A stretch of DNA of 64,000 nucleotides, taken from positions 62,001-126,000 of the forward strand of contig ONFF01000006.1 in assembly GCA_900317055.1 (NCBI GenBank), given 5' to 3'. Of the stretch, positions 14,364 through 22,928 are shown piece by piece; position 1 is the first letter of the stretch, and each line of letters begins with the position of its first letter. This stretch comes from an uncultured Bacteroidales bacterium. GTDB taxonomy: Bacteria > Bacteroidota > Bacteroidia > Bacteroidales > F082. The notes under the pieces were generated by a model that made no database searches, was not told the origin of the DNA, and was given only the letters and a program-made list of their open reading frames with translations. A program made the position numbers and the translations under genes.

Positions 14364-14681
14364 TCAGTCATCATCGCAGAGTTTTTCTTCCATCCGTTCA
14401 TATTTTCTTTCAAGTTGTTTGATGGAAAGGTCAAGCTCGTCTTCCTCTTCGTCCGTCATTTCCTGACCTTTTGCATAATCCTTGTCCGTTAAAAGTTCCG
14501 TGGCATCATCAAACGCCTCGTAGGCGTCTTCTAACTCCTCGCAACTTTTGGCCTTGTCAATGGCTTTCTCAAGCTTGGAACAAACCTTTTTCCAATCCTT
14601 GTACTCCTGTGAACCACTCGACCCACAAGACACAAAAAACAATGCCATCATTACAAACATTACAAAATACAACTTTTTCAT
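14364..14681 (-). CDS. Small acidic lipoprotein
   Basis: A 105-aa protein with a lipoprotein signal peptide (MKKLYFVMFVMMALFFVSCG; Cys19 is the lipidation site) and a very acidic helical mature part (EMTDEEEDELDLSIKQLERK). It is probably anchored in the outer or inner membrane facing the periplasm. It resembles in size and style the small secreted protein at 15437-15784, and shares with it a nearly identical 38-nt leader, although the coding sequences differ. No enzymatic motif. Function unknown. Confidence 0.75.
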   Translation of the reverse strand: MKKLYFVMFVMMALFFVSCGSSGSQEYKDWKKVCSKLEKAIDKAKSCEELEDAYEAFDDATELLTDKDYAKGQEMTDEEEDELDLSIKQLERKYERMEEKLCDDD

Positions 14682-14719
14682 TTTCTAATCCCTAATTCCG
14701 TGTCGGGCGCAACTTTTAA
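14682..14719 (-). promoter_or_regulatory. Conserved 38-nt leader, copy 1
   Basis: The 38 bases directly before the ATG at 14681 match those before the ATG at 15784 at 37 of 38 positions. The identity stops at the coding sequence, which points to a shared regulatory leader rather than gene duplication. The core on the coding strand reads GCGCCCGACACGGAATTAGG. Confidence 0.6.
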
Positions 14720-14754
14720 TATGTTTTAATGTTGTTGTCATTCTTTTCCAGAAT

Positions 14755-15051
14755 TCAATTGACCATGTTTTGATACACCATATTGAACATAAGCATAACC
14801 GCATCTATTATTAGCGCAATCATAACCGCCTTCTTGCCAGGAAACCCAAAAAGTCTCCAAAGACAGACCATCAGCAAGGTTATCGCCAGCGGCAACAAGG
14901 GTGGAAACATCTTCATGCTGTCCCAAACATGTCCTTGAAATAGTAAAGCAACCGCCCGTTGGCCTCCGCATACCGGGCACGAAACCTCAAATACCTGTTT
15001 GTAGAAACACGGCAACATGTTGACCAAAAGCCATTGGGCGGTTAGTATCAT
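14755..15051 (-). CDS. DUF2752 family membrane protein
   Basis: A 98-aa membrane protein with the DUF2752 signature CPVCGGQRA near residues 25-33 (family form CPxCGxTR) and two following hydrophobic helices (LLPLAITLLMVCLWRLFGF and VMIALIIDAVMLMFNMVY). Members of this family are small inner-membrane proteins of unknown function with a paired-cysteine motif. It lies 12 bp downstream of the DUF4190/CCC-type gene and is likely co-transcribed with it. Confidence 0.8.
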   Translation of the reverse strand: MILTAQWLLVNMLPCFYKQVFEVSCPVCGGQRAVALLFQGHVWDSMKMFPPLLPLAITLLMVCLWRLFGFPGKKAVMIALIIDAVMLMFNMVYQNMVN

Positions 15052-15063
15052 AGCATTGGGTGA

Positions 15064-15408
15064 TTAGAAATCCAATAAATCTTCAAACAAGTCAGAGTCA
15101 AAGAGCATAAATGATCCGCCCAAAACCAAGGCGGAAATAATGCCCCATATTATTGCAATGGCTCCCAAAATCACACCAATAATGGATAGGATGCGACCTG
15201 CATTCAACATTCCAAAATTAACATATTTCATCGGATTCATTCGATACATCATCATAGGTTTCTTGGACAACGCCAAGCCAATAATTCCACAGATAAAGCC
15301 CACAAATACGCATCCAAATAGGATTGAACAGATGCCCAAAATGAGCACGGCAGTGGCATTCGGCAACTTTTCAAATTGTTGATTGGCTGTCAGAGGTTGG
15401 TTTTCCAT
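15064..15408 (-). CDS. DUF4190/CCC-motif-like membrane protein
   Basis: A 114-aa protein with two to three membrane segments. AVLILGICSILFGCVFVGFI (about 19-38) is followed by CGIIGLALSKKPM, then ILSIIGVILGAIAIIWGIIS (about 74-93). The first hairpin fits the DUF4190-like pattern common in Bacteroidetes, where it often occurs with DUF2752 partners (recalled). It is probably an inner-membrane protein of unknown role. It is followed at 12 bp by the DUF2752 gene. Confidence 0.72.
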   Translation of the reverse strand: MENQPLTANQQFEKLPNATAVLILGICSILFGCVFVGFICGIIGLALSKKPMMMYRMNPMKYVNFGMLNAGRILSIIGVILGAIAIIWGIISALVLGGSFMLFDSDLFEDLLDF

Positions 15409-15436
15409 AACTTTTCTTTTTTATAAGGTCTACTTT

Positions 15437-15784
15437 TTAATCCATCAAAGCTTTCGTCATCTTCTCAGTGATCTTGGCATAGCGCTTCAGCTGGGCAGCA
15501 GACATGTCGTCTTCAGCGTCCTCCAGTTGTTCAGCAAGCTTCTGTGCCTTCTCTGCCAGTTTCACATACTCGCCCACGGCCGTCATGTCACCTTTCATTG
15601 CCTTTTTGTAAGTTTTGATGTACTGGTCGACATACTTCTCATATTCGTCAAGAAGCTTGTCCCATTTGTCTCCCATGGAGATCTCAGTGGCATTCTTTGC
15701 AGGAGCCACATTGGCGGAAGCAGTGACGCAGAAGCCTCCCATAAGGAAAGCGATAACAGCAGCGGTAATAATTCTTTTTTTCAT
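15437..15784 (-). CDS. Small secreted helical protein
   Basis: A 115-aa protein with a cleavable signal peptide (MKKRIITAAVIAFLMGGFCV, then TASAN, cleaved after ASA) and an amphipathic helical mature domain (KWDKLLDEYEKYVDQYIKTY, then LAEKAQKLAEQLEDAEDDMS). It resembles small periplasmic proteins found as families in Bacteroidetes and is similar in style to 14364-14681 and 23780-24136. It has the shared 38-nt leader and lies downstream of the kinase gene. No catalytic residues. Confidence 0.75.
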   Translation of the reverse strand: MKKRIITAAVIAFLMGGFCVTASANVAPAKNATEISMGDKWDKLLDEYEKYVDQYIKTYKKAMKGDMTAVGEYVKLAEKAQKLAEQLEDAEDDMSAAQLKRYAKITEKMTKALMD

Positions 15785-15822
15785 TTTCTAATCCCTAATT
15801 CCGTGTCGGGCGCAACCTTTAA
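15785..15822 (-). promoter_or_regulatory. Conserved 38-nt leader, copy 2
   Basis: Second copy of the leader at 14682-14719 with one substitution, directly before the ATG at 15784. A degenerate -7-like TTATTTTG lies about 40 bases further upstream on the minus strand. Confidence 0.6.
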
Positions 15823-15891
15823 ACGTTTAACAGAATGTTTACGGCTGCAAAATAAGATAATAAAAACGGAATCAGTTTGGTTCATGTTGGT

Positions 15892-17055
15892 TCATTTCGC
15901 CTGAACCCGGTCGAACATCATAAAAGCGATCTGGTTATACTTATCGTTATGCACTTTTTCCCATGCACTTCTGAACTCATCGCTCGTCTTGCGGTCGTCA
16001 AGCAACGGCGACTGGATGTTTTGCAACAATGAACGACAGATCTTCATCCTGTTAGTAAAATCATTGTTGACACCGACAACATCAGCCTCATATTTTCCAT
16101 TGTTTATGTCGTCGATGACAGGCTGATACATGCTGTCGATGATACGCTCTGCCCTGCCTAGCAACGCCATGAACTCGTCGGAATACCCATTGGGATTACG
16201 TTCCACGATAATGGTGTCAATCACATGCTGCACCTCGGTCCTGACAGTTTCCTTGGGTCTCAAAAACAAAGGGATAACCGCCAACGCCACTCCTATCAAT
16301 ATGGGGAGCATCCAAAGCCAGCGCGAATGCCGTTCAAAAGCCTTCCTTAATGCTTCAGCATTGGCATAACGGCGGTCACGGTCAGCACGGGAACACTTGG
16401 CAGCGATGTGTTTGTAGCGACGCGGAAAGATTTCCTTCAACAACAATCCAAAAGCATAGATGTCGGCGCGGCCATCTATCTTCACATCCGGCTCCTTTTG
16501 CTCGGGAGCCATATATTTCAAGGTGCCGGCAGGTTGCTTCAACACGGCATAGTCATCGGCATCGGAAAGACCGAAATCGATGATTTTCACATTATTGCCG
16601 TTTCTTGTCACCAAAATGTTGCTCGGCTTCAAGTCGCGGTGGATGATCTGCTTGCCATGGATGTAAACGAGAACCTCCACCAATTGTTCCACCACTTTTT
16701 TTCGAGCAGCTACGGAGGGTTTACCTTCAAGAAATTCATCCAAGGTCACGCCGTCCACATACTCCATCACGATGCAAGGCCCAACCTCGGGGTTCATTTC
16801 CTTGGCGAGTATCTTCACGATGTTGGGATGGTCGAGCTGGGTGCCTAAGTCAAACTCCTTCTTCAGCAACTCGATATAAGCCTGCTGGTCGCGATATTCG
16901 GGTTTCAAGCCTTTCAAGATGAACCACTTGCCTTGGCGCCGCACCTTCACCACTTGGTTGAAACCACTCGACGACGAGGACTCGTACACCGTCAAGGCAT
17001 CCGTCTCGGTGATGAAACTCCCATTGATGATTCCCGATGTGCTGCTGTCGTCCAT
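15892..17055 (-). CDS. Serine/threonine protein kinase with one membrane helix
   Basis: A 387-aa Hanks-type kinase. The Gly-loop region SSSSSGFNQVVKVRR is loose, but the other elements are intact: K48 in WFILKGL, E67, HRDLKPSN (139-146), DFG (160-162), and APEQ (183-186) with the downstream GRADIYAFG. A single helix (about 247-266, LWMLPILIGVALAVIPLFLR) leads to a periplasmic 120-residue domain rich in helices. That topology suggests an envelope sensor kinase acting on cytoplasmic proteins. The start at 17055 is placed by a TATTTTTG element at 17073-17080. It is divergent from a putative regulator and upstream of small secreted proteins, so the three may belong together. Confidence 0.88.
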   Translation of the reverse strand: MDDSSTSGIINGSFITETDALTVYESSSSSGFNQVVKVRRQGKWFILKGLKPEYRDQQAYIELLKKEFDLGTQLDHPNIVKILAKEMNPEVGPCIVMEYVDGVTLDEFLEGKPSVAARKKVVEQLVEVLVYIHGKQIIHRDLKPSNILVTRNGNNVKIIDFGLSDADDYAVLKQPAGTLKYMAPEQKEPDVKIDGRADIYAFGLLLKEIFPRRYKHIAAKCSRADRDRRYANAEALRKAFERHSRWLWMLPILIGVALAVIPLFLRPKETVRTEVQHVIDTIIVERNPNGYSDEFMALLGRAERIIDSMYQPVIDDINNGKYEADVVGVNNDFTNRMKICRSLLQNIQSPLLDDRKTSDEFRSAWEKVHNDKYNQIAFMMFDRVQAK

Positions 17056-17072
17056 GGCCAATATTTTTTCGG

Positions 17073-17080
17073 CAAAAATA
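17073..17080 (-). promoter_or_regulatory. Bacteroidetes -7 promoter element of the kinase gene
   Basis: TATTTTTG on the minus strand, 17 bases before the ATG at 17055. It excludes the longer in-frame start at 17316. Confidence 0.6.
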
Positions 17081-17173
17081 AGCGAAAACGCATTGACGCG
17101 GTCAAAATGAACCAAAAAGAATTTCGCTATTTTGGAAAGAAGTCGCATTTTTGCAGCATAAAAACAAATCGCC

Positions 17174-17761
17174 ATGCAGAAGACCAGTCCCGAAATCTCC
17201 GAACTCAAGCAGCAAATCGAGGAAAGCGTAGGACGCAAGATGAAGACCTCGAATGATTTCACTTTTCTCAGTGGTGCCATTTGGGAGCGCACGCACGAGA
17301 ACATCAGTACCTCCACGCTGAAACGTCTTTGGGGCTATGTCGACGGTCCCGACACCACCCGCAACAGCACCCTTGAAATCTTGTCGAAATTCTTAGGGTT
17401 TAAGGATTGGGACGGTTTTTTGGAGCATATCGGCCAAGACAACGGATCGGATCGCGTGACCAAACAGCACATCAAGACGGATGACTTGAAGGTCGGCGAC
17501 CTTATCTCCGTGTCGTGGAAACCCAATCGTCGATGCATGTTCCGCTATCTCGGCGACTACCGTTTCATCGTGGAGCAAGCCGAAAACTCCAAGTTAAAGG
17601 TGGGCAACACCTTTCGCTGCGGTCTGTTCATCCTCGGCGAGCCACTCTACCTGAACGACCTTGTGCAAGGCGACAATCCGCCCGTAGCCTTTGTGGTGGG
17701 CAACAAGGATGGATTGTGCGAATTGGGAATCAACACTCCAAAGCCCCTATCAAATCCGTAG
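17174..17761 (+). CDS. Putative HTH-type regulator divergent from the kinase
   Basis: A 195-aa cytoplasmic protein. The N-terminal 90 residues ([40 protein letters not shown], then [18 protein letters not shown]) look like a Cro/XRE-type helical DNA-binding domain seen in Bacteroidetes regulators. A beta-rich C-terminal part follows ([40 protein letters not shown]). The family is recalled only loosely. A near-consensus GCATTTTTGCAG lies 24 bases upstream. Its 3' end overlaps the convergent pyrD gene by 32 bp. It may control the kinase operon, by inference from the divergent arrangement. Confidence 0.65.
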   Translation: MQKTSPEISELKQQIEESVGRKMKTSNDFTFLSGAIWERTHENISTSTLKRLWGYVDGPDTTRNSTLEILSKFLGFKDWDGFLEHIGQDNGSDRVTKQHIKTDDLKVGDLISVSWKPNRRCMFRYLGDYRFIVEQAENSKLKVGNTFRCGLFILGEPLYLNDLVQGDNPPVAFVVGNKDGLCELGINTPKPLSNP

Positions 17762-18644
17762 CCTTTTGGAAGCCGTGCCTTTCGCAATACTCGTTAATTC
17801 CCCAAGCGACCTTTGCCGAAATCGCTGGATCGATGAAATTGGCCGTGCCGATTTCGATGGCGGAGGCTCCGGCAAGCATGAATTCCACGGCATCGTTGGC
17901 ATTGGAAATGCCGCCCAGACCCACTACGGGGATCTTCACTGCTTTGACCACCTGCCACACCATGCGCAAAGCCACGGGCTTCACACAAGCACCCGACAAG
18001 CCTCCCGTAATCACTGACAATTTCGGCTTGCGCTTCTCCGCATCAATGGCCATGCCCATCAGCGTATTGATGAGCGACACCGAATCGGCACCAGCAGCCT
18101 CGGCTGCCATGGCGATTTCAGCAATATTGGTCACATTGGGCGATAGCTTTACCATCAAGTGTTTGTGATATACCTTACGAACTTCTGAAACCACTTGGGA
18201 GATACCCGTCGTAGTCACGCCGAAAGCCATGCCGCCTTGCTTTACATTGGGACACGACACATTCAACTCGATGGCGGGAATCTTTTCCAAAGCATCCACC
18301 ATCTCGGCACCTTTCACATAGTCCTCCAAAGTGGAACCCGAGAGGTTGAGCAACACATTGGTATCGTAGTCCTTAATGCGCGGATAAATCGTGTCGATGA
18401 AGTATTGAACGCCTTTGTTTTGCAGTCCAACGCAGTTGAGCATTCCCGAAGGCGTTTCGGCCATACGCGGATAGGGGTTGCCCTCACGCGGATGAAGCGT
18501 CGTGCCTTTCACAATGATGCCGCCCAGCTGGGCCAAGTCCACGAAGTCGGTGTACTCCTCGCCATAGCCGAAGGTACCCGAAGCCGTCATCACAGGATTG
18601 CGCAGCACTAGGCCGCAACCCAAGTCTATCGTCATGTTCACCAT
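17730..18644 (-). CDS. pyrD: Dihydroorotate dehydrogenase B, catalytic subunit
   Basis: Class 1B dihydroorotate dehydrogenase, an FMN enzyme that oxidises dihydroorotate to orotate in pyrimidine synthesis and passes electrons to PyrK. The 304-aa chain shows the N-terminal [26 protein letters not shown] with the family's catalytic Cys region, [13 protein letters not shown], and the phosphate-binding [20 protein letters not shown]. Length and motifs are typical. It overlaps pyrK by seven bases, matching the usual PyrD-PyrK operon. Confidence 0.95.
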   Translation of the reverse strand: MVNMTIDLGCGLVLRNPVMTASGTFGYGEEYTDFVDLAQLGGIIVKGTTLHPREGNPYPRMAETPSGMLNCVGLQNKGVQYFIDTIYPRIKDYDTNVLLNLSGSTLEDYVKGAEMVDALEKIPAIELNVSCPNVKQGGMAFGVTTTGISQVVSEVRKVYHKHLMVKLSPNVTNIAEIAMAAEAAGADSVSLINTLMGMAIDAEKRKPKLSVITGGLSGACVKPVALRMVWQVVKAVKIPVVGLGGISNANDAVEFMLAGASAIEIGTANFIDPAISAKVAWGINEYCERHGFQKATDLIGALEC

Positions 18645-19399
18645 TTCAACCTCCTTGTATTAAATACCGGTCCTTCCTTACAGACGCACACATGACCGTC
18701 GACGGTGTCCTCCACACAGCAGAGGCAGGCACCCAAGCCGCAAGCCATCAGGTTCTCAAGCGAAACCTCGCACCTGACATCTTTTTCCGCAGCCAACTTC
18801 GCCACAGACTTCATCATGGGTTTCGGGCCACAGACATAGATTTTGTCAAAACTTTGTTGCTGCCATATCGAGTGCATCGTCACAAATCCTTTCTCGCCCA
18901 ACGAGCCGTCTTCTGTGGTCACAAAAGTCTCGCCAAGTTGTTGATAGTCAGTCAAACGAAGCAAGTCGGTCTCTGTTTTACCTCCCAAAAGCAAAGTTGG
19001 TCGTATGCCTTTCTCGTTCAGCACTTTGGCAAAATAATATAAAGGTGCAATGCCGATGCCACCTCCGACGAGCAGGCACTTCTCCCCTTTCTCAGGAAGA
19101 CTGAAGCCATTGCCAAGCGGCAATATGATATTGATGATATCGTCCTTCTCTGCTGCAGCCAAATGCCGCGTGCCTTCTCCGATTTGTTGCACCAAAAGAG
19201 TGATTTCATGGTTTTGGAAGTCCACATCGTGAATTGAAATCGGGCGACGCAGATAGGTGGACGGCGAGCCGTCGACGCGCACCTGAACGAACTGTCCAGG
19301 CAATATTTCGGGCAAGTCGCGTTCCGTGCGCAACCGCAGCAGCACCGAACGACCAAAGTCTTGCTTTTCGACGAGTTTAAAGTCTATTATTTGCTTCAT
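18638..19399 (-). CDS. pyrK: Dihydroorotate dehydrogenase B, electron transfer subunit
   Basis: A 253-aa FAD and 2Fe-2S protein that carries electrons from PyrD to NAD. FAD-binding residues are in PGQFVQVRV and [12 protein letters not shown]; the nucleotide-binding loop is [15 protein letters not shown]. The 2Fe-2S ligands are the cysteines in [11 protein letters not shown] and the later [10 protein letters not shown]. It is the first gene of the pyrK-pyrD pair. An inverted repeat lies immediately upstream. Confidence 0.93.
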   Translation of the reverse strand: MKQIIDFKLVEKQDFGRSVLLRLRTERDLPEILPGQFVQVRVDGSPSTYLRRPISIHDVDFQNHEITLLVQQIGEGTRHLAAAEKDDIINIILPLGNGFSLPEKGEKCLLVGGGIGIAPLYYFAKVLNEKGIRPTLLLGGKTETDLLRLTDYQQLGETFVTTEDGSLGEKGFVTMHSIWQQQSFDKIYVCGPKPMMKSVAKLAAEKDVRCEVSLENLMACGLGACLCCVEDTVDGHVCVCKEGPVFNTRRLKW

Positions 19400-19416
19400 A
19401 ATACTATCTCCTTCAT

Positions 19417-19497
19417 CATTGCGAGCGAAGCAATATAGGATAAAACCTTATATAAAAACCACAACTCTAGATTGCTTCGTCGTTCCTCCTCGCAATG
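19417..19497. repeat. Dispersed inverted repeat (CATTGCGAGC...GCAATG type)
   Basis: Left arm 19417-19434 (CATTGCGAGCGAAGCAAT) pairs imperfectly with the right arm 19471-19497 (ATTGCTTCG...CTCGCAATG). I recall this pair as a widespread small intergenic repeat. It lies between pyrK and the DUF5606 gene, not in coding sequence. Confidence 0.7.
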
Positions 19498-19521
19498 ACG
19501 GTTAGCACGGGACAAAGATAC

Positions 19522-19545
19522 AAAAAAAGCCGCAAAAGCGGCTTT
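19522..19545 (-). terminator. Rho-independent terminator of the DUF5606 gene
   Basis: Read on the minus strand, AAAGCCGC and GCGGCTTT form an 8-bp stem around TTTT, followed by a run of T. It lies 25 bp after the stop at 19571. Confidence 0.85.
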
Positions 19546-19570
19546 CCAATCAAAATATGCTATGAAAAAC

Positions 19571-20020
19571 TTAGTCTTTTTCAGCTGGGGCTTCAGCGTT
19601 TTCAGCTTCTGCCTCGGGTTTTGCTTCCTCTTCGGTGAAGTCAAGCAGGTTCTTGTCCATCAGCATCTGATACCAAGCGAAGACCTTCTTCATGTCGGAA
19701 GGATAAACAGCATCCTCATCATAGTCAGGCATAACGAAGGCAAATTTCTCGCGCAACTCATCATTGCTGGCCTTCTTGTAGTCGAAGTCCACCTTATCAC
19801 CCATCTTCTCATGAATCATCTTGAAGACATCCTTCAGCGGGCGATCCTCATCGGTGGAGAAAATCGAAATCTCCTCAAGGGAACTCATACGGTCGCGAGC
19901 GAAAGCAGGCGTGCACTTACCATCAAGGACAGATTCCACAATAAGCCTTCCAATGGCTTGAGATTTAATCACATACAGTCCAGGTTTACCGGATATCGAA
20001 ACAATTTTAGTCAAATCCAT
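19571..20020 (-). CDS. DUF5606 family protein
   Basis: A 149-aa cytoplasmic protein beginning MDLTKIVSISGKPGLYVIKS, with SSLEEISIFSTDEDRPLKDV near 46-65. This is the characteristic start of the Bacteroidetes-specific DUF5606 family (recalled). The family's function is unknown. The C-terminal 25 residues are an acidic Ala/Glu tail. A TATTTTTG element at 20047-20054 lies just upstream and a terminator follows, so it is likely a single-gene unit. Confidence 0.85.
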   Translation of the reverse strand: MDLTKIVSISGKPGLYVIKSQAIGRLIVESVLDGKCTPAFARDRMSSLEEISIFSTDEDRPLKDVFKMIHEKMGDKVDFDYKKASNDELREKFAFVMPDYDEDAVYPSDMKKVFAWYQMLMDKNLLDFTEEEAKPEAEAENAEAPAEKD

Positions 20021-20046
20021 AGTTCAATTTTTTTCAAAAGCGGCTG

Positions 20047-20054
20047 CAAAAATA
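20047..20054 (-). promoter_or_regulatory. Bacteroidetes -7 promoter element of the DUF5606 gene
   Basis: TATTTTTG on the minus strand, 26 bases before the ATG at 20020. Confidence 0.6.
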
Positions 20055-20086
20055 GGGAAAAGATTGGAATTGGCAATTTTTTTCTT

Positions 20087-20902
20087 CTACTTCACCTTCT
20101 TCCAAATCCTATCCACAAGTTTTTTGGGCAACAAGGCAATCAGCGGGGGCAAATACATATTCATCAAACCCGGCTTCATAACCCTTTTCTTGCGCATCAT
20201 GCCTTTCAATGCCTTCCGCACAAGCCATTGGGGTGTTCCAATCAGTCCAACTTTCACGCCGAGCTTTAACAGCCGAGGTTTAAGCTTGTACAATGGCGTG
20301 GCTATGGCTGCTGGACAAACCGTGGTAACGCCCACACCATACGGACGCATCTCGAAATAGAGCGACTTGCCGAAGCTCTTCAGATAAGCCTTTGTGGCAG
20401 AATAGATGGTGATGCCTGGACAAGGCAACTGGGCCGCCATCGACGACATATTAATAATGTATCCAAAACCTCGTTGCTTCATCTCCTCACCGAAAAGAAC
20501 GCATAACCTTGTGGGTGTCAAGATATGCAAGCGCATCATTGTCAAGGCTTTGACCTCATTCTCATTGGTCAGTTCCTCAAAGAAAAACATACCCGCGTTG
20601 TTGATGAGGATGTCGATGGTAAGGTTTTCGGTTTGACAAAAAGATAACAATTCCTCTGCCGCGGTCTCGGTCGCCAGATTTTGGTAATGCGATATGACTT
20701 GGATAGTTCTTCCTTGCTGCAATTCCTCGACAGCCTTTTGCAGTTCCACCTCTTGATTGCTGACCAGCAACAGGTTGCATCCGATTTCAGCCAACTGACG
20801 AGCATATTCCAAGCCCATACCCGAGCTACCGCCCGTAATCAAAGCCCAAGGTCGCCGACCACGAGTTTCCTCAAACCGATTGAACCATTTTTTGCTGTTC
20901 AT
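20087..20902 (-). CDS. Short-chain dehydrogenase/reductase, steroid-dehydrogenase-like
   Basis: A 271-aa SDR. The cofactor loop is TGGSSGMG (23-30), NNAG is in ILINNAGMFFFEEL, and the active-site pair is in YSATKAYLKSFG, preceded by the catalytic Ser of INMSSMAAQ. The C-terminus is basic and hydrophobic (MYLPPLIALLPKKLVDRIWK), as in the hydroxysteroid dehydrogenase 12/KAR-like branch. It probably interconverts a hydroxyl and keto group using NAD(P)H. Its ATG overlaps the stop of the old-yellow-enzyme gene (ATGA). With that gene and the 5-alpha-reductase-like gene it forms a set resembling gut Bacteroidetes clusters that reduce 3-oxo-delta-4 bile acids. Substrate is inferred. Confidence 0.85.
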   Translation of the reverse strand: MNSKKWFNRFEETRGRRPWALITGGSSGMGLEYARQLAEIGCNLLLVSNQEVELQKAVEELQQGRTIQVISHYQNLATETAAEELLSFCQTENLTIDILINNAGMFFFEELTNENEVKALTMMRLHILTPTRLCVLFGEEMKQRGFGYIINMSSMAAQLPCPGITIYSATKAYLKSFGKSLYFEMRPYGVGVTTVCPAAIATPLYKLKPRLLKLGVKVGLIGTPQWLVRKALKGMMRKKRVMKPGLMNMYLPPLIALLPKKLVDRIWKKVK

Positions 20903-22134
20903 AGTGTTCTTTCCGCTTCATCAACCTCTTTCTGCAACTTCGAGGGCAGATTTTCCACACAATGATGACATTTCATCTCCAAAGTGTACATGCGCCCGAT
21001 GCAATAGTTGGAATGCTTGCACTCGCTGCGCGTCACCTCACCGCGTTGGAGCTTGTTGATGAAATCGGTGTCGTTAACCAAGGCACGTGCCATTTGCAAG
21101 GCTACGAAACCAGAGTCAAGCACTTCCTCCATCTTTTCTTTCGAGACCATGCCGCCCACATAGATGAGGGGCATTTTCAGGTTGGCGCGAAAGACCTTGG
21201 CATCCTCCAAAAAATAGCCCTCGCTAAAAGGCACCGTGGGAATCATCAGACGACCTGCAAAAGCCAATCCAGCCTTGAGCCACCAGAACTTCTTCATGTC
21301 CATGTAATAGCGTAAGGTCTTGAGCGGCATCGCGCCACGCATCACCTCCATCGGGGCCTTGCTGACAAAGCCTGCTGTGAGCACAAGTGCATGAACACCA
21401 AGGCGTTCCAACTCCTGCGCCACTTTGATGCACTCCTCCTGCTGCATACCACGCCTAAAGCCGTCATGCATGTTCACCTTGACCACTACGGCCATGTCAT
21501 CGCCAGCAGCACGCATTACTTCTTCTATGACAAGGCGCATGAAACGCATGCGGTTGTCCAACGAACCACCAAATTCATCGTGGCGCCGGTTGGTATAAGG
21601 CGACAGAAACTGACTGATGAGGTAACCATGACCCGCATGGATCTCCACACAGTCGAAGCCTGCCTTGCGTGCCAAATTGACGGCTTTGCCAAAATCACGC
21701 ACCAGGTCGTAAATCTCTTCTTTTTTCAATTTCCTATGGAAGGTCGGGGAATAAAGGTTAAAACCTCCTGAAGCACCCACAGGCTTGCAGCCGCAAGTGG
21801 CTCGGTGCGTCATATTGCCGCAATGACCCAACTGGATGGAGGCCTTGGCACCATAGGAATGAACAGCATCAGTGAGGCGCTTCAATTCGGGGACAACCTC
21901 CTCACGCATCCACAGCTGGCCGTCGAACGAAAGGCCCGACTGGCAAACGGCTGCGTAGGCCACCGTCGTCATGCCGACACCGCCACGGGCTACAGCCGTA
22001 TGATAGTTGAACAAATCCTCAGAAGGACGATTGCCATAGGCCATATTCTCGAAGGCAGCAGATCGTATCACTCTGTTACGCAGTGTGATGGGACCTATCT
22101 GGCAAGGTGTGAAAATCTTGGATTCCATAAACAA
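20899..22134 (-). CDS. Old yellow enzyme-family NADH:flavin oxidoreductase (putative steroid 5-beta-reductase type)
   Basis: A 411-aa FMN TIM-barrel enzyme: FTPCQIGPITLRNRVIRSAA (8-27), SIQLGHCGNMTHRA, EIHAGHGYLISQFLSPYTNR (active-site region) and the FMN-phosphate motif IYVGGMVSKEKMEEV. The C-terminus has a Cys-rich segment (CKHSNYCIGRMYTLEMKCHH) that could bind an Fe-S cluster. The C-terminal FAD/NAD(H) domain of long family members such as BaiCD is absent, so the length is that of the barrel alone. It would reduce an activated C=C bond, as in steroid 4-ene reduction. It overlaps the SDR start by four bases and follows the 5AR-like gene by six. The start could also be 22128. Confidence 0.88.
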   Translation of the reverse strand: MFMESKIFTPCQIGPITLRNRVIRSAAFENMAYGNRPSEDLFNYHTAVARGGVGMTTVAYAAVCQSGLSFDGQLWMREEVVPELKRLTDAVHSYGAKASIQLGHCGNMTHRATCGCKPVGASGGFNLYSPTFHRKLKKEEIYDLVRDFGKAVNLARKAGFDCVEIHAGHGYLISQFLSPYTNRRHDEFGGSLDNRMRFMRLVIEEVMRAAGDDMAVVVKVNMHDGFRRGMQQEECIKVAQELERLGVHALVLTAGFVSKAPMEVMRGAMPLKTLRYYMDMKKFWWLKAGLAFAGRLMIPTVPFSEGYFLEDAKVFRANLKMPLIYVGGMVSKEKMEEVLDSGFVALQMARALVNDTDFINKLQRGEVTRSECKHSNYCIGRMYTLEMKCHHCVENLPSKLQKEVDEAERTL

Positions 22135-22140
22135 ATTGTT

Positions 22141-22908
22141 TTACCAGATGAAGGGAATAAAGCGCTTCGTTTTTTTCGTATCAAGTTCGTTACCAAATTC
22201 TACCTTATAAGCGTCATAAATCCTATGAGCCCGAGGTGCCAGATTGGCAAACGTCCACCAAGCGAACACCGCCCCTGCCCATGACCAAGTCAGAATGGCG
22301 AAACCCACCCATTCCACGAACTCGCCAAAATAATTGGCCGAAGTCACATAGCGGAACAGGCCTCCCTTGGGCAGATAGTGGTTCGTGTCGCCATCCTTTC
22401 GCAAGTTTCGGACAATGTCATCGGATTGGATATTGATATACATGCCTATGAGAAAAACCAAGAAACCACCGATAAACCTTGGGTCAGTCAACCAATCACG
22501 ACCATAATAGTCATCTGGTGAGACATAGAAAATCCATCCCCCTTGCATCAAAGCGTTCAAGACATTGAAAACCACACCCATTAAAATGATAGACAGTGGC
22601 ATCACGCTTTTTCCGCGCAAACGGAAAGGAAACACAAACGAACGCTGGAAATAATGCAACTCAAAAAGGAAAAGGAACGCCAGCCTCACCAAATCGCCAC
22701 GACGGTCGGATAAAAGCCACAGTAACAGCATGGCGATAAACACCGGCGACTCCATCAGCACCCAGCCGAGCTTGTTGTTGACCGACGGTCCCCATTTCGG
22801 GTTGTAAAACTTACCATAGCCCGCATCAACGAAAAACAGGCTCACATACACCACAAGGGCGATGCTCGACATAATAATCAAGAATAGGTTAAAGGTATGG
22901 ATCGACAT
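22141..22908 (-). CDS. Steroid 5-alpha-reductase family membrane protein
   Basis: A 255-aa integral membrane protein with about six hydrophobic helices. Near the C-terminus it has the steroid 5-alpha-reductase signature: GDTNHYLPKGGLFRYVTSAN, then YFGEFVEWVGFAILTW, followed by ANLAPRAHRIYDAYK. These residues bind NADPH in the family, which reduces the delta-4 double bond of 3-oxo steroids. The start at 22908 is set by a TAATTTTG element at 22929-22936; the ATG at 22950 would be upstream of transcription. First gene of the three-gene operon. The substrate (bile acid, hormone, other) is not visible. Confidence 0.85.
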   Translation of the reverse strand: MSIHTFNLFLIIMSSIALVVYVSLFFVDAGYGKFYNPKWGPSVNNKLGWVLMESPVFIAMLLLWLLSDRRGDLVRLAFLFLFELHYFQRSFVFPFRLRGKSVMPLSIILMGVVFNVLNALMQGGWIFYVSPDDYYGRDWLTDPRFIGGFLVFLIGMYINIQSDDIVRNLRKDGDTNHYLPKGGLFRYVTSANYFGEFVEWVGFAILTWSWAGAVFAWWTFANLAPRAHRIYDAYKVEFGNELDTKKTKRFIPFIW

Positions 22909-22928
22909 TTTCGGTAAGTAAAAGTTTT

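Noticed and set aside
19396-19644. A small frame across the inverted repeat upstream of pyrK
   Set aside because: It runs through a dispersed repeat, a terminator and part of the DUF5606 gene, with no family signature.
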